Positions 52,892 through 61,780 of a DNA stretch of 61,881 bases are shown here, piece after piece; within the stretch, counting starts at the first letter, position 1, and every line of letters begins with the position of its first letter. Made by a program: the position numbers and the translations under genes. The notes under the pieces were generated by a model. The model had not been told where the DNA came from, searched no databases, and saw only the letters and a program-made list of their open reading frames with translations. The stretch spans positions 1-61,881 of the forward strand of contig CAMDSC010000013.1 in the NCBI GenBank assembly GCA_945907065.1, given 5' to 3'. Origin of the DNA: Chitinophaga pinensis. Its GTDB lineage: Bacteria > Bacteroidota > Bacteroidia > NS11-12g > UBA9320.

Positions 52892-53572
52892 CTACATCTT
52901 TATTATCCTTCCATCTTCCATTTCAATGGTTCTATGGGTTCGGGCGGCAAATTCATTGTCGTGCGTTACTATTAAAAGCGATTGATTATACACCTCAGCT
53001 AGTTCCTGAAAAATACTAAAAACTATTTCGCTGTTTTTTTTATCCAAATTTCCGGTAGGCTCATCTCCCATTATTATTAATGGGTCGTTAATTAAAGCGC
53101 GGGCTATCGCTACCCGTTGTTTTTGGCCACCTGACAGTTGATTCGGTTTTTTTAAAGCTTCGTTTTCAATACCCAAAATTTTAAGCTTTTGGTAGGCTCT
53201 TTCTTCTACCTCTTTTGAGGAATGCTTTCCTAATTTTAAACCCGGAAGCATTACGTTTCGCAACACCGAAAATTCATTCAACAAATAATGAAACTGAAAC
53301 ACAAACCCAATTTTTTCGTTTCTAACACTTGCCAATTCTGCCTCCTTCTTATTTCGCATGGGCACGTTATCAATTAACAGGTCTCCTTCATAATCGGTGT
53401 CCATGGTACTCAAAATATAAAGCAAGGTAGATTTGCCACAACCTGATTTGCCGATTATAGAAACAAAATCACCCTTGTACATAGAAAAGCTAATTTCCTT
53501 TAAAATTTGAATTGTTATTGGGTCGTGAAACGATTTGGAAATAGCCTTGGCTTCTAATATTATTTCGTTCAT
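52892..53572 (-). CDS. ABC exporter ATP-binding subunit (MacB/LolD-type)
   Basis: 226 residues with Walker A GKSGCGKST, the LSGGQKQRVAIARAL signature, Walker B IIMGDEPTGNLD and the switch His in VTHDNEFAARTHR. The family (LolD, MacB, FtsE) energises transenvelope machines. It lies last in a minus-strand unit with an FtsX-like permease, one base apart, and a MacA-like adaptor upstream. Together these suggest a tripartite exporter; the outer-membrane partner is not in the window. Confidence 0.93.
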   Translation of the reverse strand: MNEIILEAKAISKSFHDPITIQILKEISFSMYKGDFVSIIGKSGCGKSTLLYILSTMDTDYEGDLLIDNVPMRNKKEAELASVRNEKIGFVFQFHYLLNEFSVLRNVMLPGLKLGKHSSKEVEERAYQKLKILGIENEALKKPNQLSGGQKQRVAIARALINDPLIIMGDEPTGNLDKKNSEIVFSIFQELAEVYNQSLLIVTHDNEFAARTHRTIEMEDGRIIKM

Positions 53573-53573
53573 A

Positions 53574-54839
53574 CTATTTGCCTCTTATTATAACTACTGG
53601 GTCAATTTTACTTGCTTTGCGCGAAGGGAAGTAGCCTGCAAAATAAGTTGTGACTAATGAAAATATGCTTCCAATCATATAAAACTTAGGATTATAATTT
53701 ACCGGAAACGTTTTGATAGTGGGCAAAGCGGCTGTATTAAAAGGTATTTGATCAATAACATTGGATAATCCAAACCCGAAAATCAACCCCATAGTACCTC
53801 CAAAAATCCCAATACTTAAAGCAATGGTAATAAATATTTTATTTACATCCTTGCCCGAAAAACCAGTGGCCTTGAGGATAGCAATGGAATCCATTTTTTC
53901 ATAAATCATCATGTTCAAAATGTTATAAATTCCAAACCCGGCCACAATTAATAAGGTAACTCCTACGGCATATGAAATTATGGTTCTTACTGAACTTCCC
54001 GTTTCGAATTGCGAATTGGCAGTTTGAATATCAATGGCTTCTACTTCAAATAATTTTTGATATTCTTTGGCAACTACCGGTGCCACAGTCATATCCTTTA
54101 ATTTTATCTGAATATCCGTTACAAAACTGTTGGATTCACCTAATAATTTTTGAGCTGTAGAGATAGACGCATAGCTCTGTACTTTATCCAAATCCTGTAA
54201 TCCCGACTGAAAATAACCAACTACTTTTAGTTGCATTCTATCGCCTTTGGTAGTAGTAACTTGGATAACATCGCCAATATTAGCCAGCATTTTTTCAGCA
54301 GCTCCTTTACCTAAAATAATACTGTTAGGCGTATTTTTAAGGTCAATATAATTGCCGGTGGTTACATAATCCTTAAAGAAAAACAATTTATTTTCGGCTT
54401 CTACATCTATTCCGTTTATAACGCCCGTAATATCTATCGCTCCTACATTATAAATAACTTGAGCAGTAATTTTCGGGGCAATTCCCAAGACCCGATTATC
54501 TTTTTTTAAAGCTTTCATGATGGCTGCATTGTTATAAATTTCCAGCCGCTCGTTTTTAGGTTTAATGGAACTTACAAAATTGTGATAGGTTTTGTATTTA
54601 TCTGAATTATCAATAGGCTGAATTTTTGATGGTTGAATTTCATTGTAGAGACGAATATGCGGGGTTCGGTTTATTATAAGATTATCCAGCATATCGTTTA
54701 ATCCTGACATAAAACTTAGCAAAGTAATAAACATTGTGATACTAAACGTAACACCAATAGCCGCCACTAGTGTTTGTTTCCAACGTGCCAATAATAGTGA
54801 TTTTGAAATGCTAACGATTAGTTTATACTTCGTTCCCAA
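53574..54839 (-). CDS. ABC exporter permease (FtsX/MacB-type)
   Basis: 421 residues with one N-terminal helix (about 20-42), a large periplasmic domain (MacB_PCD-like) and three C-terminal helices (about 280-305, 330-350, 380-400), with DSIAILKATGFSGKDVNKIF, the FtsX-like coupling-helix region, between the last ones. The start is TTG at 54839 (encoding GTKYKLIVSISKSLLLARWK); no ATG precedes the first helix. It follows the adaptor stop by four bases. The absence of a fused ATPase makes it LolC/E-like in layout, but the adaptor favours a MacAB-like pump. Confidence 0.9.
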   Translation of the reverse strand: MGTKYKLIVSISKSLLLARWKQTLVAAIGVTFSITMFITLLSFMSGLNDMLDNLIINRTPHIRLYNEIQPSKIQPIDNSDKYKTYHNFVSSIKPKNERLEIYNNAAIMKALKKDNRVLGIAPKITAQVIYNVGAIDITGVINGIDVEAENKLFFFKDYVTTGNYIDLKNTPNSIILGKGAAEKMLANIGDVIQVTTTKGDRMQLKVVGYFQSGLQDLDKVQSYASISTAQKLLGESNSFVTDIQIKLKDMTVAPVVAKEYQKLFEVEAIDIQTANSQFETGSSVRTIISYAVGVTLLIVAGFGIYNILNMMIYEKMDSIAILKATGFSGKDVNKIFITIALSIGIFGGTMGLIFGFGLSNVIDQIPFNTAALPTIKTFPVNYNPKFYMIGSIFSLVTTYFAGYFPSRKASKIDPVVIIRGK

Positions 54840-54843
54840 TTTT

Positions 54844-55923
54844 TTATTCCTTAGGTTTTATTAATTCTTGAGATTTATTAATCCCTGAAATAATTTCAAT
54901 TTTTTGATAATCCTTGAGACCTGTTTTTACTGCAATTTTATCACCGTTGGGTTTTACCACAAACGAATCATTTAATAAATAATCGCGGGGAATTAGAATT
55001 GCTTTTTCTTTTGAATTAATTACAATATTGGCTTCAAAACTGATGTTGGGATAAAGAATTTCAGGCTGTTTCAAAAACTCAGCTTCTACCAAAAAAGTTT
55101 TGCTTCGTTCATTCATCAAGGGGTTTATTTTGGTAACCAAGGCTTCAAACACTTTTCCATTATAACTCTCTAAAGTAACCAAAACTGTAAGCCCCTTTTT
55201 TATTTTCAAAATATCATATTCATCCACCTGCATCTCTAAAATAAACTTGCCGGCATCACCAATGATAGCTATTGGAGTTTGAGCTCCCGCTATTTCACCT
55301 TTTGATTTTGTAAGGCTATAAATAATTCCGTTAATTTCACTTTTCAGCACATAGTCACTTTGAAGTTTATCAGCTATCAACAGATTTTTTTTAGACTGAG
55401 ACGATGAAAAATTAAGCTGACGCTTAAGGTCATTATATCTAACAACTGAAGAATAATAAGCGTTTTTTGAATTTTGATACGCCAATTCGCGTTGTTCCAA
55501 TTCCACTTTAGTTCCAATTTGCTGTTGCCACAAGTTTTTTTGCCTGAAAAATAAAGCCGAATCTACCTTCGTTTTATTTTTAGCCAAATCAACAGCAAGT
55601 TGGGCATCATTCAATTTTCCCTGATTGGCGTTAATATCTGAAAAGGCGGCGGCCAGCTCTGCATTTTCTTTATTTAGTTTTTGGGCTTCATTAGAAATTG
55701 ATAAAATCGGAGTTCCAATTTTTACCGAATCTCCTTCCGAAATATATACATTTTCAACAATTCCATTCACCGAAGCAAAAGCCTGATATTGATTTTCGCT
55801 CTTTATAATTCCCGAAGCATAAATAGATTCGGATATAGGTTCAATAGTTGGTTTTATTTTTTCAACCTTGCTCTTGCAGGCAAACAAAAAGAGAATTAAA
55901 ACGACAGGAAATCTTTTTATCAT
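54844..55923 (-). CDS. MacA/HlyD-like periplasmic adaptor lipoprotein
   Basis: 359 residues, with a lipoprotein signal (VLILFLFACKS, Cys about residue 16). It has the biotinyl-lipoyl-like half (VNGIVENVYISEGDSVKIG), an alpha-hairpin of about 80-190 (AELAAAFSDINANQGKLN, KKNLLIADKLQSDY), a beta-barrel part (VDEYDILKIKKGLTVLV) and a C-terminal membrane-proximal domain. Such adaptors bridge an inner-membrane pump to an outer-membrane channel. It is first in its operon; a palindrome and a -7 element lie just upstream. Confidence 0.9.
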   Translation of the reverse strand: MIKRFPVVLILFLFACKSKVEKIKPTIEPISESIYASGIIKSENQYQAFASVNGIVENVYISEGDSVKIGTPILSISNEAQKLNKENAELAAAFSDINANQGKLNDAQLAVDLAKNKTKVDSALFFRQKNLWQQQIGTKVELEQRELAYQNSKNAYYSSVVRYNDLKRQLNFSSSQSKKNLLIADKLQSDYVLKSEINGIIYSLTKSKGEIAGAQTPIAIIGDAGKFILEMQVDEYDILKIKKGLTVLVTLESYNGKVFEALVTKINPLMNERSKTFLVEAEFLKQPEILYPNISFEANIVINSKEKAILIPRDYLLNDSFVVKPNGDKIAVKTGLKDYQKIEIISGINKSQELIKPKE

Positions 55924-55930
55924 GACAACA

Positions 55931-55938
55931 CAAAGGTA
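55931..55938 (-). promoter_or_regulatory. -7 element of the exporter operon, nearly leaderless
   Basis: On the minus strand this is TACCTTTG, fitting TAnnTTTG; only seven bases separate it from the ATG at 55923, so the mRNA would start at or next to the start codon. Confidence 0.5.
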
Positions 55939-55956
55939 TTAATATGTAGCTAGAAT

Positions 55957-55976
55957 AATATGAGAATACTCATATT
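55957..55976. promoter_or_regulatory. Palindrome upstream of the exporter operon, likely operator
   Basis: AATATGAG and CTCATATT are separated by four bases (AATA), a perfect 8-bp-arm palindrome covering the -33 region of the minus-strand promoter (18 bases upstream of the -7 element). The position suits a repressor or activator dimer. No regulator gene is adjacent. The rest of the 231-base gap up to 56154 is AT-rich and shows no gene. Confidence 0.55.
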
Positions 55977-56154
55977 TGATTCAAGATAATCGATAATAAG
56001 TATTGTGTAATTCATCAAATTAATCTTTCATTAATTAGCTCAAATTTTATATCTTCATAAACTTTTTAATTAATACATCATCTTAATTTCATATCTCACC
56101 CCTAAAACCCCACATTAAACAAAAAACTTACTTATTTTCGCTACTTATTTTTTT

Positions 56155-59100
56155 ATGAAAAGATTCGGATTATTCAACAACGTATTAGGTTGGCTCACTT
56201 TCGTTATATCACTTGTGGTATATGGCCTCACAGTAGAGCATTCAGTTAGTTTATGGGATTGCGGAGAATTTATTTCCGCATCATATCGGATGCAAGTGGT
56301 GCATCCACCCGGGGCTCCTTTATTTTTAATGCTTGGCCGCATATTTTCGCTTATGGCCGGTGGCGATGTAACCATGGTGGCTTTTTGGGTAAACATGCTA
56401 AGTGTTACTGCTAGTGCTCTCACGGTTATGTTCACCTTTTGGATTATTGTACACTTTGCCAAAAAAATATTAAATATTTCATTAGATGCCACTGAAATAG
56501 AAATGCCAAATGCGTTGGCTATTTTGGGTAGTGGTTTGGTAGGGGCATTAAGTCTTACCTTTATGGATTCGTTTTGGTTTAGTGCTGTTGAGGCGGAGGT
56601 ATATGCATCTTCTTCATTATTTACAGCCTTGTCATTTTGGTGTATACTTAAATGGGAACGGGTAAAAAATGAACATGGAGCCGATCGTTGGCTTATACTT
56701 ATTGCATATATGCTTGGGCTATCCGTTGGGTTGCACTTACTTAATTTATTGGTGATACCTGCAGTTATTTATTACTATTATTTTAACCGTTACAAATACA
56801 GTCGTAAAGGATTTTATATTTCTACTGCGATTGGTATAGGTACTTTAGGTGCAATACAAGCTGTTATTTTGCCAGGGTTGCCAAAAGTATCCGCCATATT
56901 CGACCGTTTGTTTGTCAATTCTTTAGGAATGCCTTTCAATAGCGGAGTAATATTTTTTGTGGTATTATTTTTATCATTGGTAAGTTATGGTATTTATTAC
57001 ACCATAAAAACCAATCATACTATAGCCAACCTTATTCTAAATTGTATTTTATTTATTTTCCTTGGTTATTCATCCTACTCAATGGTGGTTATCCGCTCTT
57101 TGGCCGATCCTGCTATTGATATGAATAACCCTGAAGATGCTTATACTTTAACAAGTTATATTAATCGTGAACAATACGGTAGCCGTCCAGTAGTTTATGG
57201 TCCATACTACAATGCTCAATACATTAGTACTGAGGAAGGGGCCATGCAATACAGAAAAGGAACTGATAAATATGAAGAAGTGGGAAACAAAATAGACCCG
57301 GTTTGGGATCCTAAATATTGCACAATATTTCCTCGTATGGGCGATTCACAAAAAGAGGGAGGACCACAAGGGTATCAATTGTGGAGTGGAGCCAAGGAGG
57401 GTAAAAAACCTACGTTTGGTCAAAACCTAACCTTCTTTTTTAAGTACCAAATTGGCTATATGTACATGCGCTATTTTATGTGGAATTTTGTAGGCCGTCA
57501 AAATGATAATCAAGGAATGACCGGCGATCCATGGGATGGTAACTGGCTAAGTGGAATTGGTTTTATTGATAATATGATGCTTGGGCCGCAAGGCAATTTA
57601 CCCGATTCATTTAAGGTAAATAAAGCCCGAAATACATTCTTTTTCCTTCCCTTTATTTTAGGAATTTTAGGAATGGTTATTCATTATCGCAAACGAAGAT
57701 TGGATGCCAATGTAGTTTTGACATTATTCCTTTTCACTGGATTAATGATTATAGTTTACCTTAATCAACCTCCTTATGAACCTCGAGAAAGAGATTACTC
57801 TATGGTAGGTTCGTTCCAAACTTTTTGTATTTGGATTGGTTTAGGCGTATTGTTTTTATATGATTATTTGGGTAGAAAATTAAAAATTAGTAAAACCGGT
57901 GTAGCTGCTGTGGTTATTGGTGCAGGCTTATTAGCAAGTCCGTATCTTATGGCTAAATACAATTGGGATGATCATGATCGTTCAAATCGTTATTTGGGTA
58001 TTTCTTTTGCCAAAAATTACCTTAACAGTTGTGAAAAAAATGCAATTCTGTTTACAAATGGTGATAACGATACGTATCCGCTTTGGTATGCGCAAAATGT
58101 AGAAGGAATAAGAACTGACGTAAGAATTATAAATCTTAGTTTGCTTGGAACAGATTGGTATATTAACGCTCTGAGAAGAAAAGTTTATGATTCAGAACCG
58201 TTGAATTTATCCATTCCAGCGGAAAAACTAGTAGAAGGGAAACGTGAAGTTACTTACTTTTTTGATAATGGTCAATTTGACCAAACCAGAGTTTACCCTT
58301 TAGATGAGGTTGTTAAATTTATGACTAGTGAAAATGAAGCTGAAATGACCGCAGCCAACGGAGGTCAAATGATGAACTTTATGCCAGTTAAAAAATTCGT
58401 TTTACCTGTTGATAAAAATGCTTGTATTAAACAAGGTTTTGTTAAGGCCAGCGATTCAATAGTTGACAATATTACCTTTGATATTGGAGCTAGTAATATT
58501 TATAAAGGCACATTAGTGGTATTGGATATATTGGCACAAAACGCTAAAGATGGATGGAAACGACCCATTTATTTTACTACAACTACAGGTTCATCAGCTT
58601 ACTTAAACTTGGATGAATATTTTAGATTAGAAGGTTTAACCTACCGATTAATTCCTGTAAAAGGAGATAAAGATAGAATGGGATTAACTGACCCTGATAT
58701 GCTCTATAACAAACTAACCAAGCAATTTGATTGGGGCAATATGGACAAAAATCTAAAAATGAATATGGATGATAAAGCCACTTTGGTTCCGAAAAATTTA
58801 AGAGTTTTATTTGTTCAATTGGCTAGAACATATGCTATGGAACGAAAAGATAATGCTAAGGCTGTAGCTTTACTTGACTATGGCCAAAAGGTAATTCCTG
58901 AAGCCATAATGCCAATGGATTTACGTTTACGTTTTTATTATATTGATACTTACTATTTAGCAGGCGACAAGAAAAAAGCTGAAAAAGTAATGGAATTTAT
59001 GGTAAAAGATTGTGAGCAACAGGCTCGTTTTTACAAGCAATACACTGGAAGCAATGCTAAATTTGTAACTGAAAAATTGCAAGAAGCTATTGGTTATATT

Positions 59101-59187
59101 GGCGAATGTGGCAAAAGAGCTACTCAGGAAGGAAACAAAAATTTAGGAGATAAATACACAGCTTTGTTTAACCAACTGAGCCGATAA
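56155..59187 (+). CDS. DUF2723 membrane protein (GT117-type glycosyltransferase family)
   Basis: 1010 residues with about a dozen membrane helices in the first 600 residues (for instance 12-30, 71-100, 118-140, 171-195 and 515-535), then a soluble C-terminal half with NGDNDTYPLWYAQNVEGIRTDV-like motif and TPR-like segments toward the end. SVSLWDCGEFISASYRMQV is the DUF2723 hallmark, with the acidic pair (Asp, Glu) expected in a GT-C catalytic loop. In CAZy this group is GT117; protein O-glycosylation, common in Bacteroidota, is a reasonable role but is not proven here. It stands alone. Confidence 0.9.
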   Translation: MKRFGLFNNVLGWLTFVISLVVYGLTVEHSVSLWDCGEFISASYRMQVVHPPGAPLFLMLGRIFSLMAGGDVTMVAFWVNMLSVTASALTVMFTFWIIVHFAKKILNISLDATEIEMPNALAILGSGLVGALSLTFMDSFWFSAVEAEVYASSSLFTALSFWCILKWERVKNEHGADRWLILIAYMLGLSVGLHLLNLLVIPAVIYYYYFNRYKYSRKGFYISTAIGIGTLGAIQAVILPGLPKVSAIFDRLFVNSLGMPFNSGVIFFVVLFLSLVSYGIYYTIKTNHTIANLILNCILFIFLGYSSYSMVVIRSLADPAIDMNNPEDAYTLTSYINREQYGSRPVVYGPYYNAQYISTEEGAMQYRKGTDKYEEVGNKIDPVWDPKYCTIFPRMGDSQKEGGPQGYQLWSGAKEGKKPTFGQNLTFFFKYQIGYMYMRYFMWNFVGRQNDNQGMTGDPWDGNWLSGIGFIDNMMLGPQGNLPDSFKVNKARNTFFFLPFILGILGMVIHYRKRRLDANVVLTLFLFTGLMIIVYLNQPPYEPRERDYSMVGSFQTFCIWIGLGVLFLYDYLGRKLKISKTGVAAVVIGAGLLASPYLMAKYNWDDHDRSNRYLGISFAKNYLNSCEKNAILFTNGDNDTYPLWYAQNVEGIRTDVRIINLSLLGTDWYINALRRKVYDSEPLNLSIPAEKLVEGKREVTYFFDNGQFDQTRVYPLDEVVKFMTSENEAEMTAANGGQMMNFMPVKKFVLPVDKNACIKQGFVKASDSIVDNITFDIGASNIYKGTLVVLDILAQNAKDGWKRPIYFTTTTGSSAYLNLDEYFRLEGLTYRLIPVKGDKDRMGLTDPDMLYNKLTKQFDWGNMDKNLKMNMDDKATLVPKNLRVLFVQLARTYAMERKDNAKAVALLDYGQKVIPEAIMPMDLRLRFYYIDTYYLAGDKKKAEKVMEFMVKDCEQQARFYKQYTGSNAKFVTEKLQEAIGYIGECGKRATQEGNKNLGDKYTALFNQLSR

Positions 59188-59207
59188 ATCTAAGATTTAA
59201 AAAACAC

Positions 59208-59247
59208 AGCAAACCCACTCTGACACACGGGGTGGGTTTGTTTATTT
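59208..59247 (+). terminator. Terminator after the DUF2723 gene
   Basis: CAAACCCAC and GTGGGTTTG pair around a 13-base loop and are followed by TTTATTT. It ends just before the rlmB start codon. Confidence 0.75.
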
Positions 59248-59250
59248 AAT

Positions 59251-60003
59251 ATGGAAACACCTATTCAAAACAATATCGTATTTGGGCTAAGAGCAATAAT
59301 TGAAGCTATACTTGCCGGCAAAAACTTTGATAAAATTTTTATTAAGCAAGGAACAAAGGGCGAACTTGCAACTGAACTTTTAATTTTAGCCAAAGAAAAA
59401 GAAATCTCTTTTAAAATTGTTCCACAAGAAAAATTAGACGGTATTACCCGAAAAAATCACCAAGGTGCAATTGGATTTATTGCCCCAGTAGATTATCAAA
59501 ATTTTGAAGAAATAATCACAGGACTTTTTGAAAAAGGAAACGATCCTTTGATTTTGGTATTGGATGAAATAACCGATGTTAGAAATTTTGGTGCCATAGC
59601 CCGAACTGCTTTATGCATGGGAGTTAACGCTATTGTTATACCTGCCAATGGCTCAGTAACGATTACACCTGATGCTATAAAAACCAGTGCAGGAGCATTG
59701 CTTACTATTCCGGTTTGCAAAGTAAAATCACTACCTGTGGCTTTAGAAAAAATGAGAGAATACAGTCTTCAAATAATTGGTTGCACTGAAAAAGGAAGCG
59801 ACCTTATTAGTGATTTAGATTTATCAGGCCCCATAGCTATAGTTATGGGTTCTGAAGAAAAAGGACTATCACCAATAATGCTAAGAATAGCTGACAAATT
59901 AGCCTTTATCCCTATTGGAGGTCCGGTAAAATCATTAAATGTATCTGTAGCTACAGGGATGATTTTATATGAAGTGAGAAGACAAAATCCTGCAGCCAAA
60001 TAA
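59251..60003 (+). CDS. rlmB: 23S rRNA 2'-O-methyltransferase RlmB-like (TrmH family)
   Basis: 250 residues: an N-terminal L30e-like RNA-binding part (FGLRAIIEAILAGKNFDKIF) and a SPOUT domain with the three TrmH motifs, DVRNFGAIARTALCMGV, VMGSEEKGLSP and IPIGGPVKSLNVSVATGM, which form the knotted SAM site. RlmB methylates G2251 of 23S rRNA; the exact base is inferred by family. It is 2 bases before radA, so the two genes are co-transcribed. Confidence 0.92.
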   Translation: METPIQNNIVFGLRAIIEAILAGKNFDKIFIKQGTKGELATELLILAKEKEISFKIVPQEKLDGITRKNHQGAIGFIAPVDYQNFEEIITGLFEKGNDPLILVLDEITDVRNFGAIARTALCMGVNAIVIPANGSVTITPDAIKTSAGALLTIPVCKVKSLPVALEKMREYSLQIIGCTEKGSDLISDLDLSGPIAIVMGSEEKGLSPIMLRIADKLAFIPIGGPVKSLNVSVATGMILYEVRRQNPAAK

Positions 60004-60005
60004 CA

Positions 60006-61379
60006 ATGTCAAAAACCAAATCCACATTCTTTTGCCAAAACTGCGGAGCTGCTGCCACCAAATGGATAGGTAAATGTCCCGCCTGTGGGCAATGGAATAC
60101 TTATGTGGAAGAGGTAATAATTAAAGAAGATAAAACCCCTGAATGGAATGTGGGTGAAGGAAAGAACAAACTAAACCCTTCAAAAAATAAACCTAAGACA
60201 TTTGCCAATATTGATTCCATCAGTGAAAAACGATTACCAACTTTGGATGGTGAATTGGATAGAGTATTGGGGGGAGGAATTGTTACCGGAAGTTTGATTT
60301 TATTAGGTGGTGAGCCTGGAATAGGTAAAAGTACTTTGCTGCTGCAAATGGCAGTTAAAAGTAAAAACAAAGTATTGTACCTGTCGGGTGAGGAAAGCGA
60401 AACCCAAATAAAAATGCGGGCTGAAAGGGTAGGAATAAACAATGAAGAATGTTACATCCTTTCGGTTACCAATATTCAAACTATTTTTCAGGTAATAAAA
60501 GAACTGCAACCGGAAATCGTCATTATTGATTCAATACAAACGTTGTATACCAATCATATTGATTCAGCACCGGGAAGTATTTCTCAAATACGTGAATGTG
60601 CCGCTGAATTTTTAAGGTTTGCCAAAGAAACCAATACTCCTGTTTTTTTAATTGGTCATATTACAAAAGACGGAGTAATAGCAGGGCCAAAAGTATTGGA
60701 ACACATGGTGGATACCGTTCTTCAGTTTGAAGGAGACCGCCATCACACCTACCGAATTTTGAGAGCTATAAAAAACAGATTTGGTTCCTCTTCTGAAATC
60801 GGAATTTATGAAATGATTCAAACCGGCTTGCGTGAAGTGCCCAACCCAAGTGAGATTTTAATAACTCAACGTCAACAGCCTTTGTCAGGCATTTCTATTA
60901 CCGCTACTATTGAAGGCATGCGACCTTTATTGGTAGAAACACAGGCATTAGTGAGTAGCGCAGTTTATGGCACCCCACAACGCAATTCCAACGGATTTGA
61001 TTTGCGACGTTTGAACATGCTGCTGGCCGTGCTTGAAAAACGCTGTGGCTTTTATTTAGCTTCTCAAGATGTGTTTGTAAACATAGCCGGAGGACTAAAA
61101 CTGGAAGACCCTGCATTAGACCTAGGAATAGCCGTGGCCATTTTATCTTCGTTTCATAATCAGGTGGTAAACCCAAGTTATGCCTTTGCCGGCGAAATAG
61201 GCCTTAGCGGTGAAATACGGGCGGTAGGAAAAGTAGAACAGCGCATTTCGGAGGCTGAAAAATTAGGATTTAAAGCCATTGTTATTTCCAAGTTCAACCA
61301 AAAAGGTTTAACAAAATCCAAAATTGAGGTGATTCCAGTTTCTAAAATTGAGGAATGCTTGGATTTTATTTGGCTGTAG
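60006..61379 (+). CDS. radA: DNA repair protein RadA
   Basis: 457 residues: N-terminal zinc finger (CQNCGAAATKWIGKCPACG), RecA-like ATPase with Walker A GEPGIGKST, the RadA-specific KNRFGS motif (AIKNRFGSSSEIG), and a Lon-like C-terminal domain (GLKLEDPALDLGIAVAIL). It drives branch migration of recombination intermediates. The length is normal. It follows rlmB by two bases and ends before a convergent terminator. An antisense frame in its 5' half is a shadow. Confidence 0.97.
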   Translation: MSKTKSTFFCQNCGAAATKWIGKCPACGQWNTYVEEVIIKEDKTPEWNVGEGKNKLNPSKNKPKTFANIDSISEKRLPTLDGELDRVLGGGIVTGSLILLGGEPGIGKSTLLLQMAVKSKNKVLYLSGEESETQIKMRAERVGINNEECYILSVTNIQTIFQVIKELQPEIVIIDSIQTLYTNHIDSAPGSISQIRECAAEFLRFAKETNTPVFLIGHITKDGVIAGPKVLEHMVDTVLQFEGDRHHTYRILRAIKNRFGSSSEIGIYEMIQTGLREVPNPSEILITQRQQPLSGISITATIEGMRPLLVETQALVSSAVYGTPQRNSNGFDLRRLNMLLAVLEKRCGFYLASQDVFVNIAGGLKLEDPALDLGIAVAILSSFHNQVVNPSYAFAGEIGLSGEIRAVGKVEQRISEAEKLGFKAIVISKFNQKGLTKSKIEVIPVSKIEECLDFIWL

Positions 61380-61430
61380 AAATAATAACTAATACTATAA
61401 TTAGAATTATTTATACTGTTATTTAGTATT

Positions 61431-61463
61431 AAAAAAAGCCTTGTACTTTTAATACAAGGCTTC
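61431..61463. terminator. Terminator between radA and cytochrome c gene
   Basis: AAGCCTTGTA and TACAAGGCTT pair around a short loop. The T run lies on the minus strand, so it chiefly serves the cytochrome gene; it may also end radA transcripts. Confidence 0.8.
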
Positions 61464-61492
61464 AATATTTATGCTTATGACTATTGTTTTTA

Positions 61493-61780
61493 CTATTTAG
61501 CGAAGGTTCTCATGTAATTAACAAGATTCCAGATATCCTCATCGTCAGTAATTTTTTTCTTAAAGGATGGCATATCATCTCTACCGGTTTGTATTTTATA
61601 AAACAATTCTCCATCGGTTTGTGCTTGAAATTCTTTCAAACTAAAATCACCTGAAGGTGTATCTAATTCTTTTGATTTTGGACCATCACCCAAACCCTTT
61701 GAACCATGACAAGATTTGCAATGTTTTGTATACTGTATGTCGTCAAACCAAAGTGGACTTTTTGTTAAGGAGTGTTTCAA
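61493..61780 (-). CDS. Short class I cytochrome c, no signal peptide visible
   Basis: 95 residues with one heme-binding site CKSCHG (CxxCH), the downstream DDMPSF that carries the likely axial Met, and the DIWNLVNYMRTF C-terminal helix of class I cytochromes. Heme attachment requires export, yet no signal peptide is encoded: the frame starts at TTG (61778-61780) with a stop three codons upstream, and no other frame to the window edge offers one. It may be truncated or fused originally to an upstream protein. The 101 bases to the right edge contain nothing recognisable. Confidence 0.75.
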   Translation of the reverse strand: MKHSLTKSPLWFDDIQYTKHCKSCHGSKGLGDGPKSKELDTPSGDFSLKEFQAQTDGELFYKIQTGRDDMPSFKKKITDDEDIWNLVNYMRTFAK

